Origin: Parafrankia irregularis
Lineage (GTDB): Bacteria; Actinomycetota; Actinomycetes; Frankiales; Frankiaceae
DNA length: 64,000 nt
Assembly: GCF_001536285.1 (NCBI RefSeq)
Contig: NZ_FAOZ01000004.1
Coordinates: 186,001 to 250,000 of the forward strand
Reading direction: 5' to 3'
The notes beneath the pieces were generated by a model. It was not told the DNA's origin and did no database searches. It saw only the letters and a list, made by a program, of their open reading frames with translations. Of the stretch, positions 34,394-43,116 are shown piece after piece. Numbering within the stretch: position 1 is the stretch's first letter; every line of letters begins with the position of its first letter. The position numbers and the translations under genes were made by a program.

Positions 34394-35181
34394 GTTCCAC
34401 CGCACTGCTCGACGGCAGGAGCGCGATCGTCACCGGCGCCGGCTCAGGTGTCGGGCGGGCGTCCGCGCTGCGCTTCGCCGAGGAGGGCGCCCGGGTCGTG
34501 TGCGCCGACATCGACCTCGGCTCGGCGAAGGAGACGGTCGGGCTGATCGAGGCCGCCGGCGGCACCGCTGTCGCCGTGGCCTGCGACGTCTCCCAGGAGG
34601 ACGACGTGGCGGCGGCGGTCGCGGCCGCCGTGGAAAGCTTCGGCCGGCTCGACATCATGTTCAACAACGCGGGGATCCCGACGCCACGGCTCGGGGCGGG
34701 CTTCACCGACCACACGGTCGCCGACTTCGACCGACTGGTTTCGGTCAACCTGCGCGGGGTGTTCCTCGGCTCCCGGCAGGCCGTGCTGAGGTTCCGCGAG
34801 CAGGGCGACGGCGGGGTCATCGTCAACACCGGCTCGGTCGCCGGCCTCGTCTCCTGGGGTGGCTCCGTCTACGGCGCCACCAAGGCCGGGGTGCACCAGC
34901 TGACCCGCGCCGTGGCCATCGAGGGCGCGCAGTACGGCATCCGCGCCAACGCCATCTGCCCGGCGGGCATGCCGGCGACGAACTTCATGGCCGCCGGCGG
35001 CATGCCGTCCAGCCCGGAGCTGCTGGAGGCGACATCCCGGCAGGTCGGCGCCTCGCACCCGCTCGGCCGCCCGATCACCGCCGAGGACTGCGCCGAGGCC
35101 GCGGTCTTCCTCGCCTCGGACCGCGCCGCCAACATCACCGGTGTGCTGCTGCCCATCGACGGCGGATACGTGGCCAGGTGA
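34390..35181 (+). CDS. SDR family oxidoreductase
   Basis: This 263-aa classical SDR has TGAGSGVGRASALRFAEEGA, a D at the end of strand 2 (CADID, suggests NAD), NNAGIPTP, Ser in NTGSVAGLV and the catalytic VYGATKAG. It ends ITGVLLPIDGGYVAR. Its start overlaps the ferredoxin stop and its stop lies 7 bp before the P450. It likely oxidises a hydroxyl group introduced by that P450. Confidence 0.95.
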   Translation: MSSTALLDGRSAIVTGAGSGVGRASALRFAEEGARVVCADIDLGSAKETVGLIEAAGGTAVAVACDVSQEDDVAAAVAAAVESFGRLDIMFNNAGIPTPRLGAGFTDHTVADFDRLVSVNLRGVFLGSRQAVLRFREQGDGGVIVNTGSVAGLVSWGGSVYGATKAGVHQLTRAVAIEGAQYGIRANAICPAGMPATNFMAAGGMPSSPELLEATSRQVGASHPLGRPITAEDCAEAAVFLASDRAANITGVLLPIDGGYVAR

Positions 35182-35188
35182 CGGACCG

Positions 35189-36430
35189 ATGACAACGACC
35201 CACCTTCTCGACCGCGACCGGGTCCGCCGGCTGTTCGACCTGCGCAGCAGCTACAACGCGATCGCCGGCGGCGACTACACCGACGACCCGTACCCGGCGT
35301 GGCGGCGGCTGCGTGAGCAGGCGCCGGTGCACGAGGGCACCGTCCACGAGCTGACCGGCTACCAGGGCCAGGCCAGCTTCCACGGCCTGCCGGAGCCGGA
35401 CCGCCCGCACTTCTCGACGTTCAGCTTCGCCGTCTGCGACGAGGCCTACCGCAACGAGGAGCTGTTCTCCTCGTCGACGAGCCTCGGCCTGGAGGGCGAC
35501 GTCGGCGTCGGCGCCAGCCTGCTGACGATGGGCGGGAACCGGCACCGCCGCTACCGCGCCCTCGTCCAGCCGTCGTTCGTGCCGGCGAAGGCCAAGTGGT
35601 GGATCAGCCGGTACATCGAGGAGACGGTGCAGCTGCTGATCGACAGCTTCGTCGACGACGGCCGTGCCGAGCTCAACGTCGACTTCTGCGCGGCCATCCC
35701 GGTGCTGACGATCACCAGCAGCTTCGGCGTCCCGGTCGAGGAGGCGCTGGACATCCGCGAGGCGCTGCACCAGCCGGCGAAGGTGATCCAGCACCTCGCG
35801 CCGATCGTCGCCGCCCGCCGCGAACAGCCGCAGGACGACCTGATCAGCATCCTGGTCGAGGCGGAGGTCACCGACGAGGACGGCGTCCGGCACCGGCTGA
35901 CCGACGCCGAGATCTACACGTTCGCCGTCCTGCTGCTGCTCGCGGGTTCCGGGACGACCTGGAAGCAGATGGGCATCACGCTGACCGCCCTGCTGACCCG
36001 CCCCGAGGTCCTGGCCGCCGTCCGGGAGGATCGCTCGCTGCTGCGGCCGGCGATCGAGGAGGCCGTGCGCTGGACGCCCACCGACCCGATGTTCTCCCGG
36101 TGGGTCACCGAGGACGTCGACTTCCACGGTGTGCACCTGCCCAGGGGGTCGGTGCTGCACCTGTGCATCGGAGCGGCGAACCGGGACCCGGCCCGGTGGG
36201 ATCGCCCCGACGAGTTCGACCTGCACCGGCCGATGAAGCGCTCCCTCGGCTTCGGTGGCGGGCCGCACATCTGCCTGGGCATGCATGTCGCCCGCGCCGA
36301 GATGGCGGTCGGTATCGGCGCCCTGCTGGACCGGCTGCCGAACCTGCGGCTCGACCCGGACGCGGCGCCGCCGCGGCTGATCGGGATGTACGAGCGCGGA
36401 GCCACCGAGATCCCCGTGCTGTTCGGCTGA
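35189..36430 (+). CDS. Cytochrome P450 lacking the I-helix acid
   Basis: This 413-aa P450 has K-helix EEAVRWTPTDPMF and haem loop FGGGPHICLGMHVARAEMAV. The I-helix reads LLLAGSGTTWKQMG: the usual Asp/Glu before the Thr is Gly. The acid normally helps deliver protons to the iron-oxygen species, so the mechanism or substrate may differ. I recall the AG-x-G-TTW pattern in some mycobacterial P450 groups, so it may be a family trait. ATG 35189 is preferred over upstream starts. It follows the ferredoxin and SDR genes in one transcript. Confidence 0.94.
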   Translation: MTTTHLLDRDRVRRLFDLRSSYNAIAGGDYTDDPYPAWRRLREQAPVHEGTVHELTGYQGQASFHGLPEPDRPHFSTFSFAVCDEAYRNEELFSSSTSLGLEGDVGVGASLLTMGGNRHRRYRALVQPSFVPAKAKWWISRYIEETVQLLIDSFVDDGRAELNVDFCAAIPVLTITSSFGVPVEEALDIREALHQPAKVIQHLAPIVAARREQPQDDLISILVEAEVTDEDGVRHRLTDAEIYTFAVLLLLAGSGTTWKQMGITLTALLTRPEVLAAVREDRSLLRPAIEEAVRWTPTDPMFSRWVTEDVDFHGVHLPRGSVLHLCIGAANRDPARWDRPDEFDLHRPMKRSLGFGGGPHICLGMHVARAEMAVGIGALLDRLPNLRLDPDAAPPRLIGMYERGATEIPVLFG

Positions 36431-36489
36431 CGACCGCGGTTCGGCTGATCCGCCGGAACTCACCTATCCCCTACCCGAGAGGCGACACC

Positions 36490-36924
36490 ATGAGTTCACC
36501 GGGCTACCAGGCGCCCGACCTCGCTCTTGTCGGCGCCGAGCACGTCCGGCGCTACCGGGAGACCGGCGGCGAGGTCGGCTACGAGTGGAACGGAGTGCAC
36601 ATCCTGCTGCTCACCACCACCGGGCGGAGCAGCGGCCAGCCGCGCACCAATGCGCTGATCTTCGCCCGGGACGGGGACGACTACCTGGTCGTGGCCTCCA
36701 TGGGCGGCGCGCCGGAGCATCCCCAGTGGTACCGGAACCTGCTCGCGAACCCGGCGGCGGAGATCCAGGTGCGGGCGGAGCGCTTCACGGTCCGTGCGGC
36801 GACGGCGTCCGACGCGGAGAAACCACGGCTGTGGGAGATCGTGACGAAGGTGTGGCCGAACTACGACGCCTATCAGGCGCGTACCGAGCGGCCCATTCCG
36901 GTGGTGGTCCTGTCACCGGTCTGA
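36490..36924 (+). CDS. DDN-like F420H2-dependent nitroreductase/quinone reductase family protein
   Basis: This 144-aa split-barrel protein has LLLTTTGRSSGQPRTNALIF, DYLVVASMGGAPEHPQWYRN and PAAEIQVRAERFTVRA, the characteristic blocks of the deazaflavin-dependent nitroreductase family. It may reduce a quinone or enone intermediate using F420H2. ATG 36490 is 60 bp past the P450 stop. With the two LLM proteins it indicates that F420 is available in the cell. Confidence 0.93.
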   Translation: MSSPGYQAPDLALVGAEHVRRYRETGGEVGYEWNGVHILLLTTTGRSSGQPRTNALIFARDGDDYLVVASMGGAPEHPQWYRNLLANPAAEIQVRAERFTVRAATASDAEKPRLWEIVTKVWPNYDAYQARTERPIPVVVLSPV

Positions 36925-36944
36925 GCGCGGGTACTGTTCCTCCC

Positions 36945-37673
36945 ATGGGCTGGGCTGAACGTGCCGCCGACCGGTCGCCGGTGGTGCATCGCTCCCGCTC
37001 CCGCAGCATCCAGCAGACGCGGGGCATCGTGGACGCCGCGCGCCGCCTGATCGCCGTCAAGGGATCCTCCTTCACGACCCAGGAGCTCGTGAAGGAGGCC
37101 GGCGTCGCGATGCAGACGTTCTACCGGCACTTCACGGGAAAGGACCAGCTGCTTCTCGCCGTCATCGAGGACGTCGTGGCGGAGAGCGCCCTGCGGTTCG
37201 AGGAGGCCGCGCGGGCCATTCCCGATCCGCTGTCGCGGCTGCGTTACTACCTGACTACCACGGTGGACGGCCTGTTCGAGGACATCGGCTGGTCCCGGTT
37301 CGTCACCTCCGAGCACTGGCGGCTGCGCGAGCGCTTCCCGAAGGAGATAGCGGACGCCGACCAGCCCTTCACCGACCTGATCGAACGGGAGCTGCGGGCG
37401 GCCCAGGACGCCGGCCTGCTGCCGCCGAGCGATGTGGGCCGGGACGCGGAGATGGTCGCCCGGGTCGTCATGTCCGTGTTCCACCACTACGCGTTCGCCC
37501 ATGGGCGCTGGTCGCCGCAGGACATCGGTGACTATCTCTGGGAGTTCTGCCTGGGCGGGATCAGCCGGGCGGACAACCCCCGGCTGACCGCCCTCACCGT
37601 CGCACCGGGGGCCTCGGCGGGCCTGGAAACCGGTGGCCATCCGGCCGAGGAACAGCAGAACACCACCCCGTAG
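36945..37673 (+). CDS. TetR family transcriptional regulator
   Basis: This 242-aa regulator has HTH QQTRGIVDAARRLIAVKGSS then FTTQELVKEAGVAMQTFYRH and KDQLLLAVIED. A long helical domain follows with TTTVDGLFEDIGWSRFVTSE. ATG 36945 starts 21 bp after the DDN gene. Being embedded in the plus-strand cluster, it probably controls this cluster. No obvious palindrome was found in the 268-bp gap that follows. Confidence 0.9.
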   Translation: MGWAERAADRSPVVHRSRSRSIQQTRGIVDAARRLIAVKGSSFTTQELVKEAGVAMQTFYRHFTGKDQLLLAVIEDVVAESALRFEEAARAIPDPLSRLRYYLTTTVDGLFEDIGWSRFVTSEHWRLRERFPKEIADADQPFTDLIERELRAAQDAGLLPPSDVGRDAEMVARVVMSVFHHYAFAHGRWSPQDIGDYLWEFCLGGISRADNPRLTALTVAPGASAGLETGGHPAEEQQNTTP

Positions 37674-37941
37674 CTGTCGGCCGGGTAGCTGTCGGCCGAA
37701 CGCCCGGCGGGCGAACACCGGCGGCCGAACGCCGGCCGCCCGGTCCACGCTCGCACCACCTGGTCCACACCTGCGCCCGCGGCCGCCGGGCCGCCCGACC
37801 ACGGCTGGACACGGCCGGACACGGCTGGACACGGCCGGACACACCTCCTGGACACCGCGGCGCACCCTCGCGGCGCGGTCCACCCCGACGAGGCCTTGCC
37901 GCGCCGTCTCACCCGGCGCCGCCGTTACCTGAGGAGATCAG
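37674..37941. repeat. Repeat-rich gap before the acyl-CoA ligase
   Basis: Contains a TAGCTGTCGGCCGGG duplication (about 37681-37710) and a 10-bp period array of CTGGACACGG/CCGGACACGG (about 37803-37845). No gene is seen. A Shine-Dalgarno GAGGAG precedes the ligase start. Confidence 0.65.
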
Positions 37942-39636
37942 ATGTCTGCGCACCGGTGGCCCATCCGACCCGTGCCGAGCGAGGTCACCACCGAATGGCG
38001 GCGAGCCGGCCTGTGGGACGACACGACCCTCGGCGTGAAGATCGACAGGGCGCTGCGGAACCACCCCGAGCAGCGGTTCCACGTCCATTCGCTGGAGCGG
38101 CCCTGGGAGGGGACCTTCGGCGAGCTGAGGGAGCGCGCCCTGGCGGTCGCCGGCGGGTTGGCGCAGCGCGGAGTCCGCCCGGGCGACGCGGTCGCCTTCC
38201 AGCTTCCCAACTGGGCGGAGGCCGCCGTCGCCTTCTACGCCACCTCGTTCCTGGGCGCCGTCGTCGTGCCGATCGTGCACTTCTACGGCGTCAAGGAGGT
38301 GTCGTACATCCTGCGCCGGACCGAGGTGGTCGCGTTCGTCACCGCCGCGCGCTTCGGCCGGCGGGACTATCTGGCGGATCTCCCGGCCGTGGTCGACGCC
38401 GCACCATCGGTGCGGGTGGTCGCCGTGGTCGGCAGCAGCGGCCAGGGCGGTGAGGGTGGCGGTGCTGGTGACGGTGCCGGCGGTCTCGCGTTGCCGGCGG
38501 GTGCCATCCCCTTCGAGGGGCTCGAAACGGGGCCCACCCTGCCCGGCCCGGTCGACACCGATCCGGACGGGCCCGCGGTCGTCGCCTACACCTCGGGCAC
38601 GACCTCGGACCCGAAGGGGGTCGTGCACTCCCACAACACGCTCGGCGCCGAGATCGTGCAGCTCGACGACATGAACGCCGGCGGCGGACTGCCGTCCCTC
38701 GTCGGCGCCCCCGTCGGCCATTTCATGGGCATGCTTGGCGCGCTGCTCGTGCCGGCTGTGAACGACATGCCGGTGCATCTGATCGATGTCTGGGACCCCG
38801 CCCGGGTGCTGTCCACGATGCGCACCTGGGGGCTGTCGGCCGGGTCCGGGTCCACCTTCTTCCTCACCAGCCTGCTGGACCACCCCGACCTGACTCCCGA
38901 GCACCTCAGCCTCATGCGGTACGTCGGCCTGGGCGGTTCCGCGGTGCCGGTGGCTGTCGCGGAGCGGGCGACGGCGGCGGGCATCTCCGTGCTGCGCAGC
39001 TATGGCGCGACCGAGCACCCGTCCATCACCGGTTCGAAGCACGATCACGACGCCTGGTCGCGGCTGCGTACCGACGGCCGGCCGATGCCCGGTGTCGAGA
39101 TCCGGCTGCTCGACGACGACGGCCAGCCCGTCCCGCCCGGCACGCCCGGGGAGATCTGGTCACGCGGGCCGGACTGCTGCGTCGGCTACACCGACAGCGA
39201 GATCACCGCCCGCGCGTTCGACGCCGAAGGCTGGTACCGCACCGAGGACGTCGGAGTTCTCGACGACGCCGGCTGCCTGACCATCACCGACCGGAAGAAG
39301 GACATCATCATCCGGGGTGGCGAGAACATCAGCGCCGCCGAGGTCGAGGAACTGCTCCTGCAGGTCGTTCCCGGCCTCGCCGAAGCCGCGGTGATCTCGG
39401 TTCCGGACGCGCGCTTCGGGGAGAAGGTCGGCGCCGTCCTGCGGATGACGCCAGCGGCGCCCGCTCCCGACCTCGACGCAGTCCGCGCGCTGCTCCTCGG
39501 TGCCGGGCTGGGCCGCCAGAAGCTGCCGGAGTATCTCGACACCGTCGACGACTTCCCCCGCACCTCCACCGCAAAGATCATCAAGGCGGAGCTGCGGCGG
39601 AGAATCTCCGCCCGCCTGGTCGCCGCCGGAGGCTAG
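37942..39636 (+). CDS. AMP-dependent acyl-CoA ligase
   Basis: This 564-aa adenylate-forming enzyme has P-loop YTSGTTSDPKGVVHSHN, YGATEHPSI (motif A5 region), GWYRTEDVGVLDDAGCLTIT then DRKKDIIIRGGENISAAEVE, and C-terminal PRTSTAKIIKAELRR. The last motif has Ala in place of the usual Gly before the catalytic Lys, which itself is present. It should activate a carboxylic acid to the CoA thioester that feeds the cluster. ATG 37942 has GAGGAG 7 nt upstream. Confidence 0.94.
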   Translation: MSAHRWPIRPVPSEVTTEWRRAGLWDDTTLGVKIDRALRNHPEQRFHVHSLERPWEGTFGELRERALAVAGGLAQRGVRPGDAVAFQLPNWAEAAVAFYATSFLGAVVVPIVHFYGVKEVSYILRRTEVVAFVTAARFGRRDYLADLPAVVDAAPSVRVVAVVGSSGQGGEGGGAGDGAGGLALPAGAIPFEGLETGPTLPGPVDTDPDGPAVVAYTSGTTSDPKGVVHSHNTLGAEIVQLDDMNAGGGLPSLVGAPVGHFMGMLGALLVPAVNDMPVHLIDVWDPARVLSTMRTWGLSAGSGSTFFLTSLLDHPDLTPEHLSLMRYVGLGGSAVPVAVAERATAAGISVLRSYGATEHPSITGSKHDHDAWSRLRTDGRPMPGVEIRLLDDDGQPVPPGTPGEIWSRGPDCCVGYTDSEITARAFDAEGWYRTEDVGVLDDAGCLTITDRKKDIIIRGGENISAAEVEELLLQVVPGLAEAAVISVPDARFGEKVGAVLRMTPAAPAPDLDAVRALLLGAGLGRQKLPEYLDTVDDFPRTSTAKIIKAELRRRISARLVAAGG

Positions 39637-40720
39637 GAACTGTTTCAGGAGCGCGTCGGAATTCGGGGGCAAACCCGGACTTGACCCGCCGCCTGCCTCG
39701 GCGCCCCCGGGGCCGGGTTGAGCAAGCCGTACGCCAGACTGCGGCGGTGCGTTCCTCGGCCTCGGGCACCGCTCCATGCGATGCGCCGGGCGGAAAAGGG
39801 GCAGGCAGTGGAACGGATAGACGGTGGCTGTTCGGGCGCGCCGGAACTCGCCGTCGATCCTCGGTTGGCAGTAGGCGAATCCGGGGGTCATGGGAATGTG
39901 ATCCCGCGCGCTGCGGTGGATGAGGGCGATCGGCATACCGACCACCTGCGCGGGAAGACGTCGTCGCCCAGCCGGTAGCCATTGGAATGGCTGTGGACAG
40001 TACCGCCTGCGACGATGGCCAGGTTTCCTGATCGGGCCGACGAGGATCGCGCCGGTCTCTGCCGACGACAGCCGCCGCGGGCCAAAGCCGACCAGGGCGT
40101 GGTGGACATATCGGAGAACGCGGTGACCCGCTTCACCGGGACGCGGTTTTCTGCAGTGTGTCGGTGCGGCCCGTCAGTACACCCACCAGCCGATGAGGCG
40201 TGATGCGACAGTGCTGCCGCGGTCGGTCGGGAATTTCAGACGACTTGTATTGCGGCCGGATAGGCTGTTGTATCCATCTCAAAGGAACTCCGTGCCCCTG
40301 GCGCTGCCGGTGTCAGCATCCTGAACGTAGTCCGCCGCGTGCGGAGTAATCACCTCCTTCGCGTTGGACGTCCGTAGGGGCCGGGGCGTGGGTGCCGACG
40401 CTGACACGAACACGGACAGGATTTCCAGGTGTCCGCGGGGCGACTCGTTCGCGGCCGTTCCAAAAAGTCTCGGGCCAGTCGTAGGCATCCCGGAAACGTA
40501 TGTGGCGCGATGCTTTCTCGGATGTGCTTCGGAAGTTTCTCGGCTCGCCCTTCTGTGCCGTGACGAAGCGACGGATGAACGGCTGCCAGGGGCGGGGCAG
40601 AAAACGTCCGTGCGTCGTCTCCCAGCATTACTGCTCCGGTGATCGGCTGCGGGCGGAAGCGTCCCCCGCAGTGCATCGATGTGCCTTCCTGAAGGCAGGC
40701 GAACAGCGAAGAAGGAGACC
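39637..40720. other. 1.1-kb region without a recognisable gene
   Basis: No reading frame here shows family motifs or a good start with Shine-Dalgarno. The segment 39900-40560 is less GC-rich than the coding DNA and has mixed short frames on both strands. It may be a decayed gene or a long regulatory region of the S15-type hydrolase. A region around 40320-40370 (GGAGTAATCACCTCC) looks like a regulatory or ribosome-binding stretch but starts no credible protein. Confidence 0.5.
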
Positions 40721-42676
40721 ATGTTCCACACCAGGGGAAAACCTTTACCGCCGGTCGCGGACGGGGCCTGTCCAGCGACATCCACGAGACGGAACCTGTC
40801 GGTGCGCCACCACTACCGCCGCCACCGGCGGCCCTACCAGCAGCTCCGCCGCCGCCGCGCGCTGGTGGCTGTTCTCGCCGCCGGGGCGACGTTCGCGGCG
40901 GCGACACTGGTCGGGCTGGTCGCCGCCGCACCGGCGCAGGCAGCCACCTCGTGGCCCGGTGGCCGCTGGCAGCCCGGGCCGGCCCAGTACGGAATGACCG
41001 TGGTCTCCGACGTCCCGCTGCGGATGGACGACGGTGTCGTCCTCACCGCCGACATCGGGTACCCGGCGAACCCGCTGACCGGAAAGCGCCTGCCGGGCCG
41101 GTTCCCGGTGCTCGTCCAGCAGAATCCCTACATCTTCGGCGGGGAGCCGGACAGCTTCTTCGTGAGCCGGGGCTACATCTTCGTCTCGGTGGACGTGCGG
41201 GGCACGACGAACTCCCAGGCGCCGGACAACGGCCCGCTGGTCAACCCGCTCTTCGGCCCGCGGATCGCCAGGGACGGCGCGGCGGTGGTCGACTGGGCCG
41301 CCCATGACCTGGCGGGCTCGAACGGAACGATCGGCCTGTACGGCTGCTCCCAGCTGGGTATCAACCAGCTGTTCACCGCCGCCGCGGTGGGCCCGGACTC
41401 ACCGGTGAAGGCGATCATCCCCGCCTGCGCCTCGAACGGCTACGACATCTACTTCGCCGGCGGGGTGCCCTCCGCCACGGTCCCGCTCTTCGCCAACTCC
41501 GCGTTGGGTGCGATAGGCGGCTCCAAACACCTGCCCGAGAACACGGCCTTCGGTGAGGCCCTCGTCGACGAGATCAGCGCCAGCGGCCCGCGCGCCTACA
41601 ACGGGACCTTCTGGCAGGAGCGCACCACCTCCGCCGACATGGCCGAGCAGATTGTCCGCAACGGCATCCCGGCGCTGCTGTGGACCGGATGGCAGGCCTC
41701 CGAGAGCACCGGCGCCCTGGAGTTCTGGACCGCCCTGCAGAACGCCGCGCAAGGCCGCCCGGCTGATGCGTCGATGCGGCCCGGCCAGCCGACCACGGGC
41801 CGTTACCAGCTTCTCGTCGGGAACTGGGGCCACGGCAGCGGGCTGGACAAGAGCATCGAGCTCGAGTGGTACGACACCTGGCTGCGAGGCCAGAACACCG
41901 GCATCGCAGCCACCCGGACGCCCCTGCACCTCTACGAGAAGGGCAGCGACCGGTGGGTCAACGCCGCCAGCTACCCGCTCGTCGCCGACTACAGCCCCTA
42001 CTACCTCGACGAGCGGTCCGGGTTCACTCCGAGGCCGTCCGGATCCGGCGGGACGGACACCGTCTCCTGGGGCCAGCCGGACCAGGCAGGCAACACGCTG
42101 ACCTACACGACCGCGGCCTTCGCCGCCGGCACCACGCTGGCCGGTCCCGTCAGCGCCAGCATCTACGCCAGCTCGACCAACGCGAACATCGGCCTGATCG
42201 CCACCCTGGAGGACGTCGCACCAGGCGGTGCCGCGACCAGGATCACCTCCGGATCGCTGGTCGGCAGCATGAGCGCACTGGACGAGGACTCCTCCTGGCG
42301 TGACAGCAACGGCGACCTGACGCTTCCGGTCCATCCGTACACCGAGGACACGACGGTGCGGCCCGGGGAGGTGGGCCGGTACGACATCAAGATCAATCCG
42401 ACGCTGTGGAGCGTAGCGCCAGGGCACTCTCTCCGGCTCGTCCTGAGCACCCAGGCCAGCTCCGACGACTGCGGTGGTCTCCTCGGCACGCCGCAGCCCT
42501 GCGCCTACACCGCCGCGCAGCAGGCCAGCCTCACCGGTGGCGGCTACCAGATCCAGCGGACCGCCGATCATCGGTCGGTGGTGAACCTGCCGCTGCTCTC
42601 GTACCGGAAGCTGCCCGCCGCCCCCAGCGGCCTGACTCCCACCAGCAACTGGACCGTCCTGCCGCTGGGCTGGTGA
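40721..42676 (+). CDS. Secreted S15/CocE-type hydrolase
   Basis: This 651-aa protein has an Arg-rich N-terminus (RHHYRRHRRPYQQLRRRRAL) with hydrophobic stretch ALVAVLAAGATFAAATLVGL ending AAPAQA-AT, a long export signal possibly of Tat type. The mature part is an alpha/beta hydrolase of the X-Pro dipeptidyl-peptidase/cocaine-esterase family: MDDGVVLTADIGYP, VSVDVRGTTNSQAP, GLYGCSQLGINQLF (Ser nucleophile about residue 211), GNWGHGSGLD and a C-terminal jelly-roll with LRLVLSTQASSDDCGG. AGAAGGAGACC precedes ATG 40721. It probably cleaves extracellular esters or amides. Confidence 0.92.
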   Translation: MFHTRGKPLPPVADGACPATSTRRNLSVRHHYRRHRRPYQQLRRRRALVAVLAAGATFAAATLVGLVAAAPAQAATSWPGGRWQPGPAQYGMTVVSDVPLRMDDGVVLTADIGYPANPLTGKRLPGRFPVLVQQNPYIFGGEPDSFFVSRGYIFVSVDVRGTTNSQAPDNGPLVNPLFGPRIARDGAAVVDWAAHDLAGSNGTIGLYGCSQLGINQLFTAAAVGPDSPVKAIIPACASNGYDIYFAGGVPSATVPLFANSALGAIGGSKHLPENTAFGEALVDEISASGPRAYNGTFWQERTTSADMAEQIVRNGIPALLWTGWQASESTGALEFWTALQNAAQGRPADASMRPGQPTTGRYQLLVGNWGHGSGLDKSIELEWYDTWLRGQNTGIAATRTPLHLYEKGSDRWVNAASYPLVADYSPYYLDERSGFTPRPSGSGGTDTVSWGQPDQAGNTLTYTTAAFAAGTTLAGPVSASIYASSTNANIGLIATLEDVAPGGAATRITSGSLVGSMSALDEDSSWRDSNGDLTLPVHPYTEDTTVRPGEVGRYDIKINPTLWSVAPGHSLRLVLSTQASSDDCGGLLGTPQPCAYTAAQQASLTGGGYQIQRTADHRSVVNLPLLSYRKLPAAPSGLTPTSNWTVLPLGW

Positions 42677-42721
42677 CCAGACAGCCAGTCCCTTCGTGAC
42701 CCGCGCACGCGGACAGACCAT

Positions 42722-42761
42722 CCGGTTCCCATCGGAGACCAGCGTCTCCGGTGGGAACCGG
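42722..42761. terminator. Strong inverted repeat after the S15 hydrolase
   Basis: Arms CCGGTTCCCATCGGAGAC and GTCTCCGGTGGGAACCGG (18 bp, one mismatch) with loop CAGC, 45 bp after the stop of the hydrolase gene. It most likely ends that transcript. Confidence 0.8.
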
Positions 42762-42805
42762 GCTTGCCAGGGTCTCGTCACCTGTGACACCACCGGCACC
42801 GGCAT

Positions 42806-42880
42806 CCGACGTCGTCATCCGCTATCCGACGTCGTCATCCGCTATCCGAGGTCGTCATCCGCTATCCGACGTCGTCATCC
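42806..42880. repeat. 20-bp tandem repeat (CCGACGTCGTCATCCGCTAT)
   Basis: Three full units and three-quarters of a fourth, one base different in unit three. It is contiguous without spacers, so it is not a CRISPR array. It lies between the terminator-like stem and the motif at 42950. Confidence 0.9.
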
Positions 42881-42949
42881 TCGGCCGCGCGATCCTCGGT
42901 GACGGCCTCGTCCGCCGCTCGTACTGCTACCAATCCGCGGGAGGGGGCG

Positions 42950-42972
42950 CTCCGTAGTTTCACGGAGGACTT
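42950..42972 (+). promoter_or_regulatory. CGTAGTT-type upstream motif, locus 1
   Basis: CTCCGTAGTTTCACGGAG followed by GACTT. It contains an inverted repeat CTCCGT/ACGGAG. Twenty-one of 23 bp recur in the minus orientation at 46768-46790, and a weaker version occurs at 61984-62006. The distance to the downstream start is 144 nt (to ATG 43117). Confidence 0.65.
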
Positions 42973-43116
42973 GGGGTGGCGCTGCGGTGCATCGTGTGTC
43001 TGGCCCTGCACAGCTCGCCCTGCACAGCTCTGGAGGGGGGGCTGCCTGCCAGCAGGCGCGACACCATGCCCGCGCCGCCCTCCCGGAGGGCCGCCCTCCC
43101 GAAGGGATATGCCCGC

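Noticed and set aside
39718-39978. Short frame after the acyl-CoA ligase
   Set aside because: No recognisable start with Shine-Dalgarno and no motif; left as an unexplained gap.
42806-42880. Possible CRISPR array
   Set aside because: Units are contiguous 20-mers with no spacers and no cas genes nearby.
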